Positions 35,927-43,907 of a stretch of 64,000 nucleotides of DNA are shown in pieces (within the stretch, counting starts at the first letter, position 1; the number at the start of each line of letters is the position of its first letter). The translations under genes and the position numbers were made by a program. This DNA is from Marinisporobacter balticus (GTDB lineage: Bacteria; Bacillota; Clostridia; Peptostreptococcales; Thermotaleaceae), in contig NZ_SLWV01000001.1 in NCBI RefSeq assembly GCF_004345705.1, forward strand, positions 259,362 through 323,361, written 5' to 3'. The notes under the pieces were generated by a model. That model did not search any database and was not told the origin of the DNA. It was given only the letters and a program-made list of their open reading frames with translations.

Positions 35927-38086
35927 TTACTCTCCTATGTTTCGTTTATACAGCTCTTCTACTATTTTTATTTCTTTACTTTTTAATCTATATAGGTCAT
36001 AAAATAGTTCATCCACACATTCTTGCATTGAAGGTTTTTCTCCTGTCTGTACCATCTCTTGAACAAGCGTAGCAATTTGATTATACTTGGTTTTATCCAT
36101 CGTCCCTATGATTGGTATATTTTTCAAAGGAGTAGCATATAATTCTAAATGATTTCCTTTTCTTTTCCCACGATTATACAACCAAAAGTATATAATCTTA
36201 GAATTTAAAAGCCCTAATAAAAAATGTTCATCTATTTTTTTATCTTTTAAAGTAATAAAATATACATCTGCACTCGCATACCAAGAGGATTGATTCAACG
36301 CAAATTTATTTATTCTCGCTCTATGCGGAACAATAATTTTAGTATTTTCAAATATTTCCTGATTTCTAGGCCATTGTAATCCATACCAGGGTCTACTTCC
36401 TTTAATTATTTCTCTTCTCTTTTCTAAAACTTCTTTATATTTAGATAAATGCGCTAAGGCATTCTTGTCTGATACGCCTTTGTCCCAAACATATAATATA
36501 TATTTACTTGGATTGATACGCGCACAATATCTTTGTATGTCACTATTTTTATACATAGGTTTTAAATAGGGTGATTCTAAAACACCTAACTCACTTGCTT
36601 CTTGTTTAGATAACACAAAGATCCCCTGATCCAATTGTACATTCATTTTTTTTATCGTTTCAGAAGAAAATTTTTTCTCTAACATACTTTTTGTTACTTT
36701 GTCTGCACCGCTGACAATGCCTTGATTAATATTACATAATTCATCTAATGTATATTGACTATTTTTATATAATTTCTTTAAAATATGCGCATACTGATTA
36801 TTTTCTTGTATTAATATATGCCCGCTTATAGGATCATATAGTTTTTCTTGATTTGCTAATGTATACTGGTGTATTTTTTTTGTAGTTTTTTTGTTGCTGT
36901 AAAGCCCTTTGTATATTTCTTCTATGTCCATATCTTTTTCTTTAATATATTTCACTTGAACTGATTGTGTTTGATCTAACTCCTTTGATAGAAAAAATAT
37001 AATATTGTGTTGCCCCTTAGCAGATTTGAAAATTCCATAATCATTAAAATTCACAACATGAATAAATGCACAATGATTTTTTAAAAAATTTCGCAGTTTT
37101 TCTGCCCCATCAGCAGTCACAAAATAATTGGTAGTAATATAAGCTAATATCCCTTTTGGTTTCAAAATTTCTAATGCTTTATAAATAAAAAAATAGAAAT
37201 AATCCATTTTTCCTTCATAATATTTTTCACCAAAAGTGGTACTTCTGATCTTATCAAATATAACTTTGTTTCCTTTCTCCCCTAAATAAGGGGGATTTCC
37301 TATTACAATATCAAATCCTTGACTTTTGAAAAGATTTCCATCTATAAGGCTATCTCCTACCATTATATTAAAAGAAATCTCATCTGCATCTTGTACTTGA
37401 TCCTTTCCATATACTAAAGAAAATAAAACCATTTTTGTAATCTCCACAGGTTCTTTTTGAATATCGATCCCAAATAAATTATTCTCAACAATATATTTTT
37501 TCATGTTAAAGCAATTGACTGTTTCTCCTAACATTTTACAAATCTTTTTTTTATGGTCGAATATTTTTTCAAAGCAACGGATAAGAAATATCCCTGTACC
37601 ACAAGCTATATCAATAATTCTTATTCTATTCATTGTTCGTAAAAGATGCTTAAGTTGCACCCTACTCAATGGCTGGTTTCTATAAAAAAATTTACATAAT
37701 GTTTCTTGGGTATATCCCGTTTCCTTTGATAGAAAAATTTCTAAAGCTTTTTCTATTATATGATCCGTTATATAATATGGGGTATAGAAACTACCCGTCT
37801 TTTCTCTACGATTTTGTGATAAATAATTTTCATATACCTGACTAAAAATAGTAAAGTCTAATGCTTCTATATCTATCACATCGTCCCGTTCCATTTGTTT
37901 TGTACCATTCTCTTTTGTAGAAAGTCCGATTAAATTAAGAGCTTGAACACCATATTTCTTGACGAAAAAATCTCTGGTAATTTCAAACATGGCCTTAGAT
38001 CTATCTTCTTCATTATGTTCACCACTTACCATCCGTTCATTAAACACTTTTACCCATTTACAATTTTTTGTTTTATCTTCGCTCAA
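35927..38086 (-). CDS. Eco57I/CamA-like solitary DNA adenine methyltransferase
   Basis: 719 residues. After an N-terminal helical part, residues from about 95 carry the gamma-class N6-adenine methylase core: SFYTPYYITDHIIEKAL, SAM-binding DIACGTGIFLIRCFEKIF, NLFGIDIQ, then catalytic VIGNPPYLGEKG. The C-terminal half is a TaqI-like target-recognition domain, with NINQGIVSGADKV, KGSRPWYGLQWPRN and ASADVYFITL, also present in CamA of Clostridioides difficile. No PD-(D/E)XK motif or partner restriction gene is visible, so it probably methylates without cutting. Start TTG behind GGAGG. It is monocistronic between the TPR gene and unknown genes. Confidence 0.85.
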   Translation of the reverse strand: MSEDKTKNCKWVKVFNERMVSGEHNEEDRSKAMFEITRDFFVKKYGVQALNLIGLSTKENGTKQMERDDVIDIEALDFTIFSQVYENYLSQNRREKTGSFYTPYYITDHIIEKALEIFLSKETGYTQETLCKFFYRNQPLSRVQLKHLLRTMNRIRIIDIACGTGIFLIRCFEKIFDHKKKICKMLGETVNCFNMKKYIVENNLFGIDIQKEPVEITKMVLFSLVYGKDQVQDADEISFNIMVGDSLIDGNLFKSQGFDIVIGNPPYLGEKGNKVIFDKIRSTTFGEKYYEGKMDYFYFFIYKALEILKPKGILAYITTNYFVTADGAEKLRNFLKNHCAFIHVVNFNDYGIFKSAKGQHNIIFFLSKELDQTQSVQVKYIKEKDMDIEEIYKGLYSNKKTTKKIHQYTLANQEKLYDPISGHILIQENNQYAHILKKLYKNSQYTLDELCNINQGIVSGADKVTKSMLEKKFSSETIKKMNVQLDQGIFVLSKQEASELGVLESPYLKPMYKNSDIQRYCARINPSKYILYVWDKGVSDKNALAHLSKYKEVLEKRREIIKGSRPWYGLQWPRNQEIFENTKIIVPHRARINKFALNQSSWYASADVYFITLKDKKIDEHFLLGLLNSKIIYFWLYNRGKRKGNHLELYATPLKNIPIIGTMDKTKYNQIATLVQEMVQTGEKPSMQECVDELFYDLYRLKSKEIKIVEELYKRNIGE

Positions 38087-38288
38087 ATACTATTCCTCCA
38101 TAATCATAAAGACATCCAAATTTAGACACCTTCATTCAATTTAAAATAAAAAATTCGCCCGCTGCTACCTCAGTTGCTCCATTTTCTTAGAAACTATCAT
38201 TTCCTAGTAATCATAAAGAAATTTATGCTATTTTCAAAATATTTTATATTTTATGCCGATATATATTATATATGGAAGGAGTGATTGT

Positions 38289-38933
38289 GTGTCTATAAAA
38301 AAAATATCTTCCTCTAATAAAGCAAGAATCAATACCATGTATGTAAATAGAAATACTGTAATAAATCAAGTGAATCCTATTTCGCCTATAAAAAAAATCA
38401 ATAAAATGTATAATCAGAGTTTTCAATCATCACAAAATAATTTTTTCAGTACATCTAATTTTTACGATCATCTAAAAAAACTGAAAGAAGAATACTTCTA
38501 TTTCTATAAAGTCCAACAGGAACTAGAATACACCTTAAAAGAATTCATTCATACTGACTATAAAGATCTTATAGCTATGATTCGTGATCTTGTTTATAGA
38601 TATAACAAATCTATTATCTCTTTAAAAAATCTGGATACTTCTTTTGATACAAATTATTGTCAAAGTATTCAAATCATACTTTCATCTTATAAATTACCTT
38701 TAGAAAAAATAGGGATAAACATTCAAAACGATTACCAATTATCTCTAGATGAATCTACGTTACGTAGCATCCTTCGGGATAATCGTAATGCTATACAATT
38801 TTTACTGAACACCAAAACGGGGTTTATCAGAAAACTTTACAATGCTTTTAAAAACATCAAGTTACCCACTTATGAGGAACCTTATAATATTACTACAGAG
38901 GATTCATCTTCCATTATTGACAAGAAGTGTTGA
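38289..38933 (+). CDS. unknown protein with FliD C-terminal-like segment
   Basis: About 214 residues, starting at a GTG behind AAGGAG (38289); an upstream 12-codon reading lacks an SD. The N-terminus is basic, rich in Ser/Asn and probably disordered. From about residue 65 it is helical: NFYDHLKKLKEEYFYFYKVQQEL. The end, LEKIGINIQNDYQLSLDESTLRSILRDNRNAIQFLLN and TGFIRKLYNAF, follows the flagellar filament cap FliD C-terminal pattern (GI...G.L.LDE..L...L..N...V..L). No FliD N-terminal domain or flagellar genes are nearby. The function is unknown and the resemblance is an inference. It is flanked by minus-strand genes on both sides. Confidence 0.55.
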   Translation: MSIKKISSSNKARINTMYVNRNTVINQVNPISPIKKINKMYNQSFQSSQNNFFSTSNFYDHLKKLKEEYFYFYKVQQELEYTLKEFIHTDYKDLIAMIRDLVYRYNKSIISLKNLDTSFDTNYCQSIQIILSSYKLPLEKIGINIQNDYQLSLDESTLRSILRDNRNAIQFLLNTKTGFIRKLYNAFKNIKLPTYEEPYNITTEDSSSIIDKKC

Positions 38934-38965
38934 CAAAAGATTTTATACTCTTTTTATGACTATCT

Positions 38966-39565
38966 TTATTTTGTTATGTATTTTATTCTGTTGTCTAATT
39001 CTAAATATACAATATAATATTTATCAAAAATCTTTTTCAAAACTTGTCTTCTAATTTGTCCTATTAAAAAATATTTTTCTAAATATGCATTAGCTTTTAT
39101 AAGGCTCTTTACATCATTATTTTCTATTCCTAATTTTTTTTCTAACAAAATATCTCTCATTATTTCTATTTCTTCTAAAAATAAATATTTATTCTCTAAC
39201 ATGAAATCATTCGTTTCAACATTAGCTAAATCAATCATAATTCCATCTATTGCTACTATATTTTCTTTTATTCGATATGGATCTTTTTTATCATCATATA
39301 AGCATTTATCTTTTAAGTCAACATTTTCATTCACTACACCATAAAATCGTTCTTCTAATGGTTGTACAACTTTAAGATAGACAAAAATTTGTTTCTTAGA
39401 TGTCCTATTAAAAATATTTTTAACAAATCTATCATCTTGTTCAATAAAATAAATATACCCTGCAATCGTCATCATTAACATTGCGCAGATCAACACTTTA
39501 TATTTTAATTTTTTCTCTTTATTCAATCCTTGCGAAGGTATTTCCTTCTGCTTAAACAGATTCAC
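38966..39565 (-). CDS. unrecognised membrane-anchored protein (199 aa)
   Basis: Basic N-terminus, then a transmembrane helix (YKVLICAMLMMTIAGYIYFI, residues about 22-41), then a predominantly helical extracytoplasmic domain with RIKENIVAIDGIMIDLANVETNDFML and LEEIEIMRDILLEKKLGIEN. I do not recognise it. The start is a GTG behind GGTGAAAA. It is transcribed towards the stop of the divergent FliD-like gene, so the two are convergent with a 32-base gap. It might be a secretion or envelope accessory protein, but no motif supports a role. Confidence 0.55.
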   Translation of the reverse strand: MNLFKQKEIPSQGLNKEKKLKYKVLICAMLMMTIAGYIYFIEQDDRFVKNIFNRTSKKQIFVYLKVVQPLEERFYGVVNENVDLKDKCLYDDKKDPYRIKENIVAIDGIMIDLANVETNDFMLENKYLFLEEIEIMRDILLEKKLGIENNDVKSLIKANAYLEKYFLIGQIRRQVLKKIFDKYYIVYLELDNRIKYITK

Positions 39566-39669
39566 TTTTTCACCTTCTATCCCTTAGCTTCGTTATCTAT
39601 ACTATTTCTATATACGCTCACGAATTCCTGCACGTTTTTTGCTTCCGTATGTATTTGTATTATAAAAAA

Positions 39670-39694
39670 AATAATGCGAAAATCTCGCATTATT
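39670..39694. terminator. bidirectional terminator before the 144-residue gene end
   Basis: AATAATGCGA-AAATC-TCGCATTATT, ten pairs, flanked by A8 and T7. Confidence 0.85.
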
Positions 39695-39701
39695 TTTTTA
39701 C

Positions 39702-40136
39702 TTAATTTATCTTTTTAAAATACATCCCATCCCCGACTTTTTTGACGCCATCAATTGCTTGAATCAATTTATCAACAATCAAGTCCATATCTTTGTAGTG
39801 AATATTTACCCCTTTTTTCTTTAAATATTTCATAATTGTAACAAGGCGAATAGGATAGTCACAAGGATTTTTAAAATAAGGATGTTTCTCAATCTTATTT
39901 TTGATACTCTTTTCATCAATATCAAAAATGTGGATAACATTTTCAAAATCTATATTTCCTTCTAGTTCATTTATCAAATAATCAATCTGGTTTGTAGGTT
40001 TATTATATTTTTTTAAAAGCTTTTTAAATTCTTTCAGAAACTTTAATTCATCTTCTACCTGCGCGTTAGATGTATCCATTTCTAAATATATATCTTCCCT
40101 ACACGAGTCAACCAGATCTGATAATGATATTTCCAT
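39702..40136 (-). CDS. unrecognised 144-residue soluble protein
   Basis: A charged, mostly helical cytoplasmic protein with no family I can name. Visible features: a long amphipathic helix at DELKFLKEFKKLLKKYN, PTNQIDYLINELEGNID, and a C-terminal YPIRLVTIMKYLKKKGVNIHYKDMDLIVDKLIQAID segment that could be a helix-turn arrangement. The SD (GGGGGA) is 12 bases from the ATG, which is long. It is followed by a strong terminator and preceded by the DUF4177 gene about 100 bases upstream. Codon use looks like that of its neighbours. Confidence 0.55.
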   Translation of the reverse strand: MEISLSDLVDSCREDIYLEMDTSNAQVEDELKFLKEFKKLLKKYNKPTNQIDYLINELEGNIDFENVIHIFDIDEKSIKNKIEKHPYFKNPCDYPIRLVTIMKYLKKKGVNIHYKDMDLIVDKLIQAIDGVKKVGDGMYFKKIN

Positions 40137-40241
40137 AAAATTTTCTTATCCCCCTTCAAAATATATATGCCTAATTTAAATTATACACTATTTTATATAG
40201 TTTATGCTACCTTGTCAATTTTTAAAAAGCATTTTATTGAT

Positions 40242-40421
40242 TTATTTTTCTCTTTTTAACATACAACAAATGGTTCTTCCATTTACTGTTGGCACACTAG
40301 AAACCAACTCCCATCCTTCATCCCCTAACGCGTTAAGTACATCTTCATCTTCTTTGCTAAGTACTAAATTTGTTACACCCTTTGCATGTAGATTTATAAT
40401 TCTATATTCCCATTTTTTCAT
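40242..40421 (-). CDS. DUF4177 protein (59 aa)
   Basis: The minus strand holds a 59-codon frame from ATG (40419-40421) to TAA (40242-40244), eight bases behind GAGGGG. The product MKKWEYRIINL... DEDVLNALGDEGWELVSSVP matches the DUF4177 pattern (KWEY at the start and LN.LG.EGWELVS.VP). The family is small, widespread in Firmicutes and of unknown function. The frame is too short for a 60-residue cut-off but is strongly supported by the motif, SD and coding-like composition. It starts 17 bases after the end of the 309-residue gene and is probably in its operon. Confidence 0.82.
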   Translation of the reverse strand: MKKWEYRIINLHAKGVTNLVLSKEDEDVLNALGDEGWELVSSVPTVNGRTICCMLKREK

Positions 40422-40437
40422 TTCTCATTCCCCTCGT

Positions 40438-41367
40438 TTAAATAATACTCTCTATTCCTATAACTTCATCTTTATAATGTTTTACTAAGTCCCCTAGGAT
40501 GGATTGAATCATCTTTTTTGTATTGATCCGGTCACTTTCTGAAGTGCATTCTAATTCTATTCGGTTATTTCCTAAAACAATTTCTGCTAATAATCTATTG
40601 TCACTCACTAATCTAAAATAACAATTTACATTTTCTTCATAATCTAATTGCACAGCTTCATGATTTAATAATTTTTGTTTGACCTCTTTTATATCATGTA
40701 TAATATAGATGCTTTGCCAAACATTATATGACTCTTCATCTTCAGTTTCCTGCGTAACATCTATAATGATTTCTATATATTTTTCTAACAAAAGCCGATT
40801 ACTCTTTAGAAATTCTTCCACACTCCCATATTTACTTTTATATTTATATTCTTCATATTGTATGAGTATATTTTTTTCTATATCATTTCTAAAAATTTCT
40901 GGTACATATATCGTGTTCCCAATTAGTTTATATTGTTTTGCAATTTTTATTCTCCTAGCAAGTATTAAATCTCTACTTTTCATCTCTTGAATTTGGTCTA
41001 AATTGATCCAATATTCCTTCTTTGTAAATATGTCTTGCAATAAACCTTCGTTTTCTTCAATTCTTTTTAACTCATACAAACTTAAATACGACTGTATTCT
41101 TTTTTCAATCCATTCATTTTCTTCATCTGATAATTGGTCTTCCATAAATTCATGATATTTTTCAATAATGGTTTTACCCTTTTTCATTTTATAGTCATAA
41201 ATTAGCCAAGAATTAAAGTCTATGATCCATTTGTCATTGACCATCACTTCCCCAAAATTACGATTAAAATATTCCTTTGCATCTTCAATATCCTCATTAA
41301 ATTTACCTTTCACTAAAAAATTCAGCACATTTTCTTCTATTTTCATCTCCAAGTTTTGCAAATTCAT
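40438..41367 (-). CDS. SEC-C-associated-like protein of unknown function
   Basis: 309 residues, cytoplasmic. The pattern FNSWLIYDYKMKKGKTIIEKYHEF and LSDEENEWIEKRIQSYLSLYEL, and the end LLAEIVLGNNRIELECTSESD with KMIQSILGDLVKHYKDEV, recall the uncharacterised proteins that usually carry a C-terminal SEC-C zinc motif. No CxC...CH/CC motif is visible here, so this would be a version without it. DIFTKKEYWINLDQIQEMKSRDLILARRI is a beta-rich middle part. AAGGAGAGAG precedes the ATG. The DUF4177 gene follows closely. The function is unknown, and the family call is tentative. Confidence 0.6.
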   Translation of the reverse strand: MNLQNLEMKIEENVLNFLVKGKFNEDIEDAKEYFNRNFGEVMVNDKWIIDFNSWLIYDYKMKKGKTIIEKYHEFMEDQLSDEENEWIEKRIQSYLSLYELKRIEENEGLLQDIFTKKEYWINLDQIQEMKSRDLILARRIKIAKQYKLIGNTIYVPEIFRNDIEKNILIQYEEYKYKSKYGSVEEFLKSNRLLLEKYIEIIIDVTQETEDEESYNVWQSIYIIHDIKEVKQKLLNHEAVQLDYEENVNCYFRLVSDNRLLAEIVLGNNRIELECTSESDRINTKKMIQSILGDLVKHYKDEVIGIESII

Positions 41368-41577
41368 CGATCTCTCTCCTTGTATAATATATTTTAAATT
41401 AGAAAATACTACAATTTCTAGTTTTATTTCATATTCTTATAGCTATATAAGATTCAGCAGGAGCATAGATCCTATCCTACTGAATCCATTCCAACTTTTA
41501 TATTATAATACTATTATATCTTATTATCTGCAATAGCATCATACTTTTCACATCATATAATCATACTTACCTCTATT

Positions 41578-42174
41578 TTATAAAACGCCTTGCCTATTTT
41601 CTAAATCCAATATATACGACAGCGCATATGCATCTTTATAAAACGCATGTAATCTCATATCTTCTCTTTGTTCTAGAGAATAAATCAATTGAAATAAAGC
41701 CATCATCTCACTTTTCTTTAAGCTTGAGAAATCTATATTCGAAAGCTTTTCACATAGTAGTTTTGCTAATTCATCATCTATTTTGAATACATCATAATCA
41801 CTTTCTTTAAATAAGGTTCGTATTTTATCATTATGATCCTGTTGCAAATCCTTAATTGCAAGATCATATAGTATATTTAATGCGTCATATATATTCTTTA
41901 CAAAACTTCTCCATTTCTCAATACCTTTCTTATTCATCCTCATATAACTTAACCCACTATCTTCAATATATCGCAATAATATAAATTGCGCACAGTGATT
42001 AAAGCAAGATTTATAAAGAAATAATTGACACCATTTTTCATCATCTATCTCCATATTTAAGCGACTATCTATTTTCATTTTTTTTAATATTCCTCTATGC
42101 TCATACTCATATTTTATGATAAAAACTTGAATAAACCCTATCATCTCACTATATATTTTTTGGACCTTGTCCAT
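41578..42174 (-). CDS. helical protein like the N-terminal domain of type IIG methylases
   Basis: 198 residues from ATG 42172-42174, eight bases behind GGAGG; an extra seven codons upstream lack an SD. The order FNHCAQFILLRYIEDSGL, GIEKWRSFVKNIYDALNILYDLAIKDL, FKESDYDVFKIDDELAKLL and LSNIDFSSLKKSEMMALFQLIYSLEQREDMRLHAFYKD matches the helical domain that precedes the FYTP motif in Eco57I/PglX-type methylases. The FYTP itself and the SAM-binding motifs are absent. It could be a detached accessory domain or a truncated relic. The protein is intact from a good SD to a stop. I cannot assign a function. Confidence 0.55.
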   Translation of the reverse strand: MDKVQKIYSEMIGFIQVFIIKYEYEHRGILKKMKIDSRLNMEIDDEKWCQLFLYKSCFNHCAQFILLRYIEDSGLSYMRMNKKGIEKWRSFVKNIYDALNILYDLAIKDLQQDHNDKIRTLFKESDYDVFKIDDELAKLLCEKLSNIDFSSLKKSEMMALFQLIYSLEQREDMRLHAFYKDAYALSYILDLENRQGVL

Positions 42175-42302
42175 AAAGTATGCCTCCTTAATCATATCTT
42201 TCTTACTCTATCTTATTCTGCCTGTCTATATGTGTGTTTTTATAAAAATTATTAGTTCAAATTTATCTACCCATCACATATATTTAAATGAGGTGATTCT
42301 AG

Positions 42303-43307
42303 ATGCTAAAAAATTTATTTGCATTTCTGCTTATTATTCTTTTGTTGTTTACGGTCTTAACATTAAATGTTTTTTTTAATAATAATCAATACATATCTAC
42401 TTTTAAAACCTATGTAGTCCCTGATCTTAAGATTTCTAAAGATGTATTAAATAATTACTATAGTAGCGACAACAAGCTTTCTAGAAAATCTTCTGAAGCC
42501 ATCATCCTTACTACACTAGAAAACTTAAAATATAAACAATGGCTTGAATATGTTGACTATATTCAATTACTTGTCTATCAGTCTAACGTGTTACCCTTTA
42601 ATGAAGATGAATTAATCGTGGTACTCAATCTATCAAAAGACATATCTGTCATTGCCATATATACACCTATAAATGATGCATACGTATTTACAAATAAGAT
42701 TGAAAATATCCTGCCGGTTCAAGACATCTCCTTTTTACCGGTTCCAGAATTAGGCTATAATTTAATCATAAGCAATCAATTACTAGATGAAAAGTTAGGG
42801 GCATTCTTTTTGGAAGAGTTTATACAAATTTTCGTTTATCTAGATGAAAATTTCAAAAGTATTTGGAAAAAAACAAAATACAAAGAGGAAATCTATAATG
42901 CACAGTGGTTAAGTCCTAATGCTCTCGCTAATGAATGGTTACAAATTATAGAAAACAACACCATTGCATTTGATAAAAGTTCTAATTTAAATATATCCGT
43001 CTCTATAAGCAGGAAGAAATTTAAAGCACTAAAAGAGATTTTTCCTATGAAAGAAGATTTTAAATTGGTAGAGGAACTTGTTACTCAAGAAAATTATTAT
43101 TGGAGCCCAAAATATAAAAGATTCATTATGAAAGAAGGCATCCTTAAAAATACTTCTACCTCAATTGCAATTATTGATGATACAAATCATTGGTTAGAAT
43201 CATTTTTGGGTTTTTCATCAAATAATTATAGTATTGTTACGGACTATGGGAAAATGATGTATATTCCTAAACAATCAGTTATCATAAACCAAGTAGGAGG
43301 TAAATAA
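42303..43307 (+). CDS. unrecognised membrane-anchored protein (334 aa)
   Basis: The N-terminus has one long hydrophobic segment (LFAFLLIILLLFTVLTLNVFF) after a single lysine, so it is anchored or secreted. The remaining 300 residues are a mixed alpha/beta domain without a motif I know; IVVLNLSKDISVIAIYTPI and YNLIISNQLLDEKLGAFFLEEFI look like parts of a globular fold. GAGGTGATT precedes the ATG at 42303. The last few codons lie in the 3' hairpin of the group II intron relic on the other strand, so the intron has replaced the native end of this gene. Divergent from the helical protein gene. Confidence 0.6.
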   Translation: MLKNLFAFLLIILLLFTVLTLNVFFNNNQYISTFKTYVVPDLKISKDVLNNYYSSDNKLSRKSSEAIILTTLENLKYKQWLEYVDYIQLLVYQSNVLPFNEDELIVVLNLSKDISVIAIYTPINDAYVFTNKIENILPVQDISFLPVPELGYNLIISNQLLDEKLGAFFLEEFIQIFVYLDENFKSIWKKTKYKEEIYNAQWLSPNALANEWLQIIENNTIAFDKSSNLNISVSISRKKFKALKEIFPMKEDFKLVEELVTQENYYWSPKYKRFIMKEGILKNTSTSIAIIDDTNHWLESFLGFSSNNYSIVTDYGKMMYIPKQSVIINQVGGK

Positions 43308-43767
43308 TTATTTTATTTACCGGCCTCTCACACCCCTAAGCATACCGTTCGATACTTGGCGGTTCATTAAAAGAATCTGATTTTCTTATACTGCAAGGAT
43401 AAACTCTTAAAACCATGATTAATCAATCTTTGATTCGTTATGGTTTTATTTAATATTGGACTCGCTGATATTCTCTAATATCCTTTTCATGTATTTGCAT
43501 ATTCCCACGCTTTCTGTTTTGGATAGTCTAGGACTTTGATTTGAATTGCAATCTCATCCACAAGGTTAAGCCTCGAATGTAGTTCGTGTACCTCAGACCA
43601 GAGTTTTGTCTTAGGCTTCCTTTGAGCAACGGAATTGTTTACAATTCGTTGGTAAATTACTTTAGATTCCACTTCACGGTGAACACCCTTACCATCAGCT
43701 AACAGTTGGCACTATCAACCCCCGTATCAAACTTTCACCGACTAGTTTGCGTCCATGCTAGGCGCAC
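43291..43767 (-). mobile_element. group II intron relic without reverse transcriptase
   Basis: The minus strand begins GTGCGCCTAGCATGG at 43767, the type of 5' end used by bacterial group II introns. GGTGAAAGT (about 43731-43739) and further domain I blocks (AAGGAAGCC, AAAACTCTGGTCTGAGGTACACGAAC) follow. A degenerate domain V (GAACCGCC...GGGGTGTGAGAGG, about 43325-43366) and a domain VI-like hairpin (43299-43321) close it before CCTCCTAC. The whole is under 480 bases, whereas intact introns with an ORF exceed 1.8 kb, so domain IV and the reverse transcriptase are lost. It sits directly behind a terminator stem and T-run, the habit of class C introns. Confidence 0.8.
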
Positions 43768-43770
43768 ATA

Positions 43771-43808
43771 AAAAAGAAAAGTATCTGACGCAGACACTTT
43801 TCTTTTTC
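43771..43808. terminator. bidirectional terminator next to the intron
   Basis: AAAAAGAAAAGT-TCTG-ACG-CAGA-ACTTTTCTTTTT: long stem with A- and T-rich ends, closing the nhaC gene on the minus strand. The intron relic starts four bases beyond it. Confidence 0.85.
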
Positions 43809-43907
43809 CTACCCTATATACTTGGAAAATAACTGTACTTACAATTATTAATTATACAGAAATAAACATCATTCGACAATAGTATTTTAAAACTTTTCAC
43901 CCATTTT

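Noticed and set aside
43487..43672. A 61-codon minus-strand frame read as a possible protein
   Set aside because: It coincides with group II intron domain I (the AAAACTCTGGTCTGAGG block), so it is structural RNA, not a gene.
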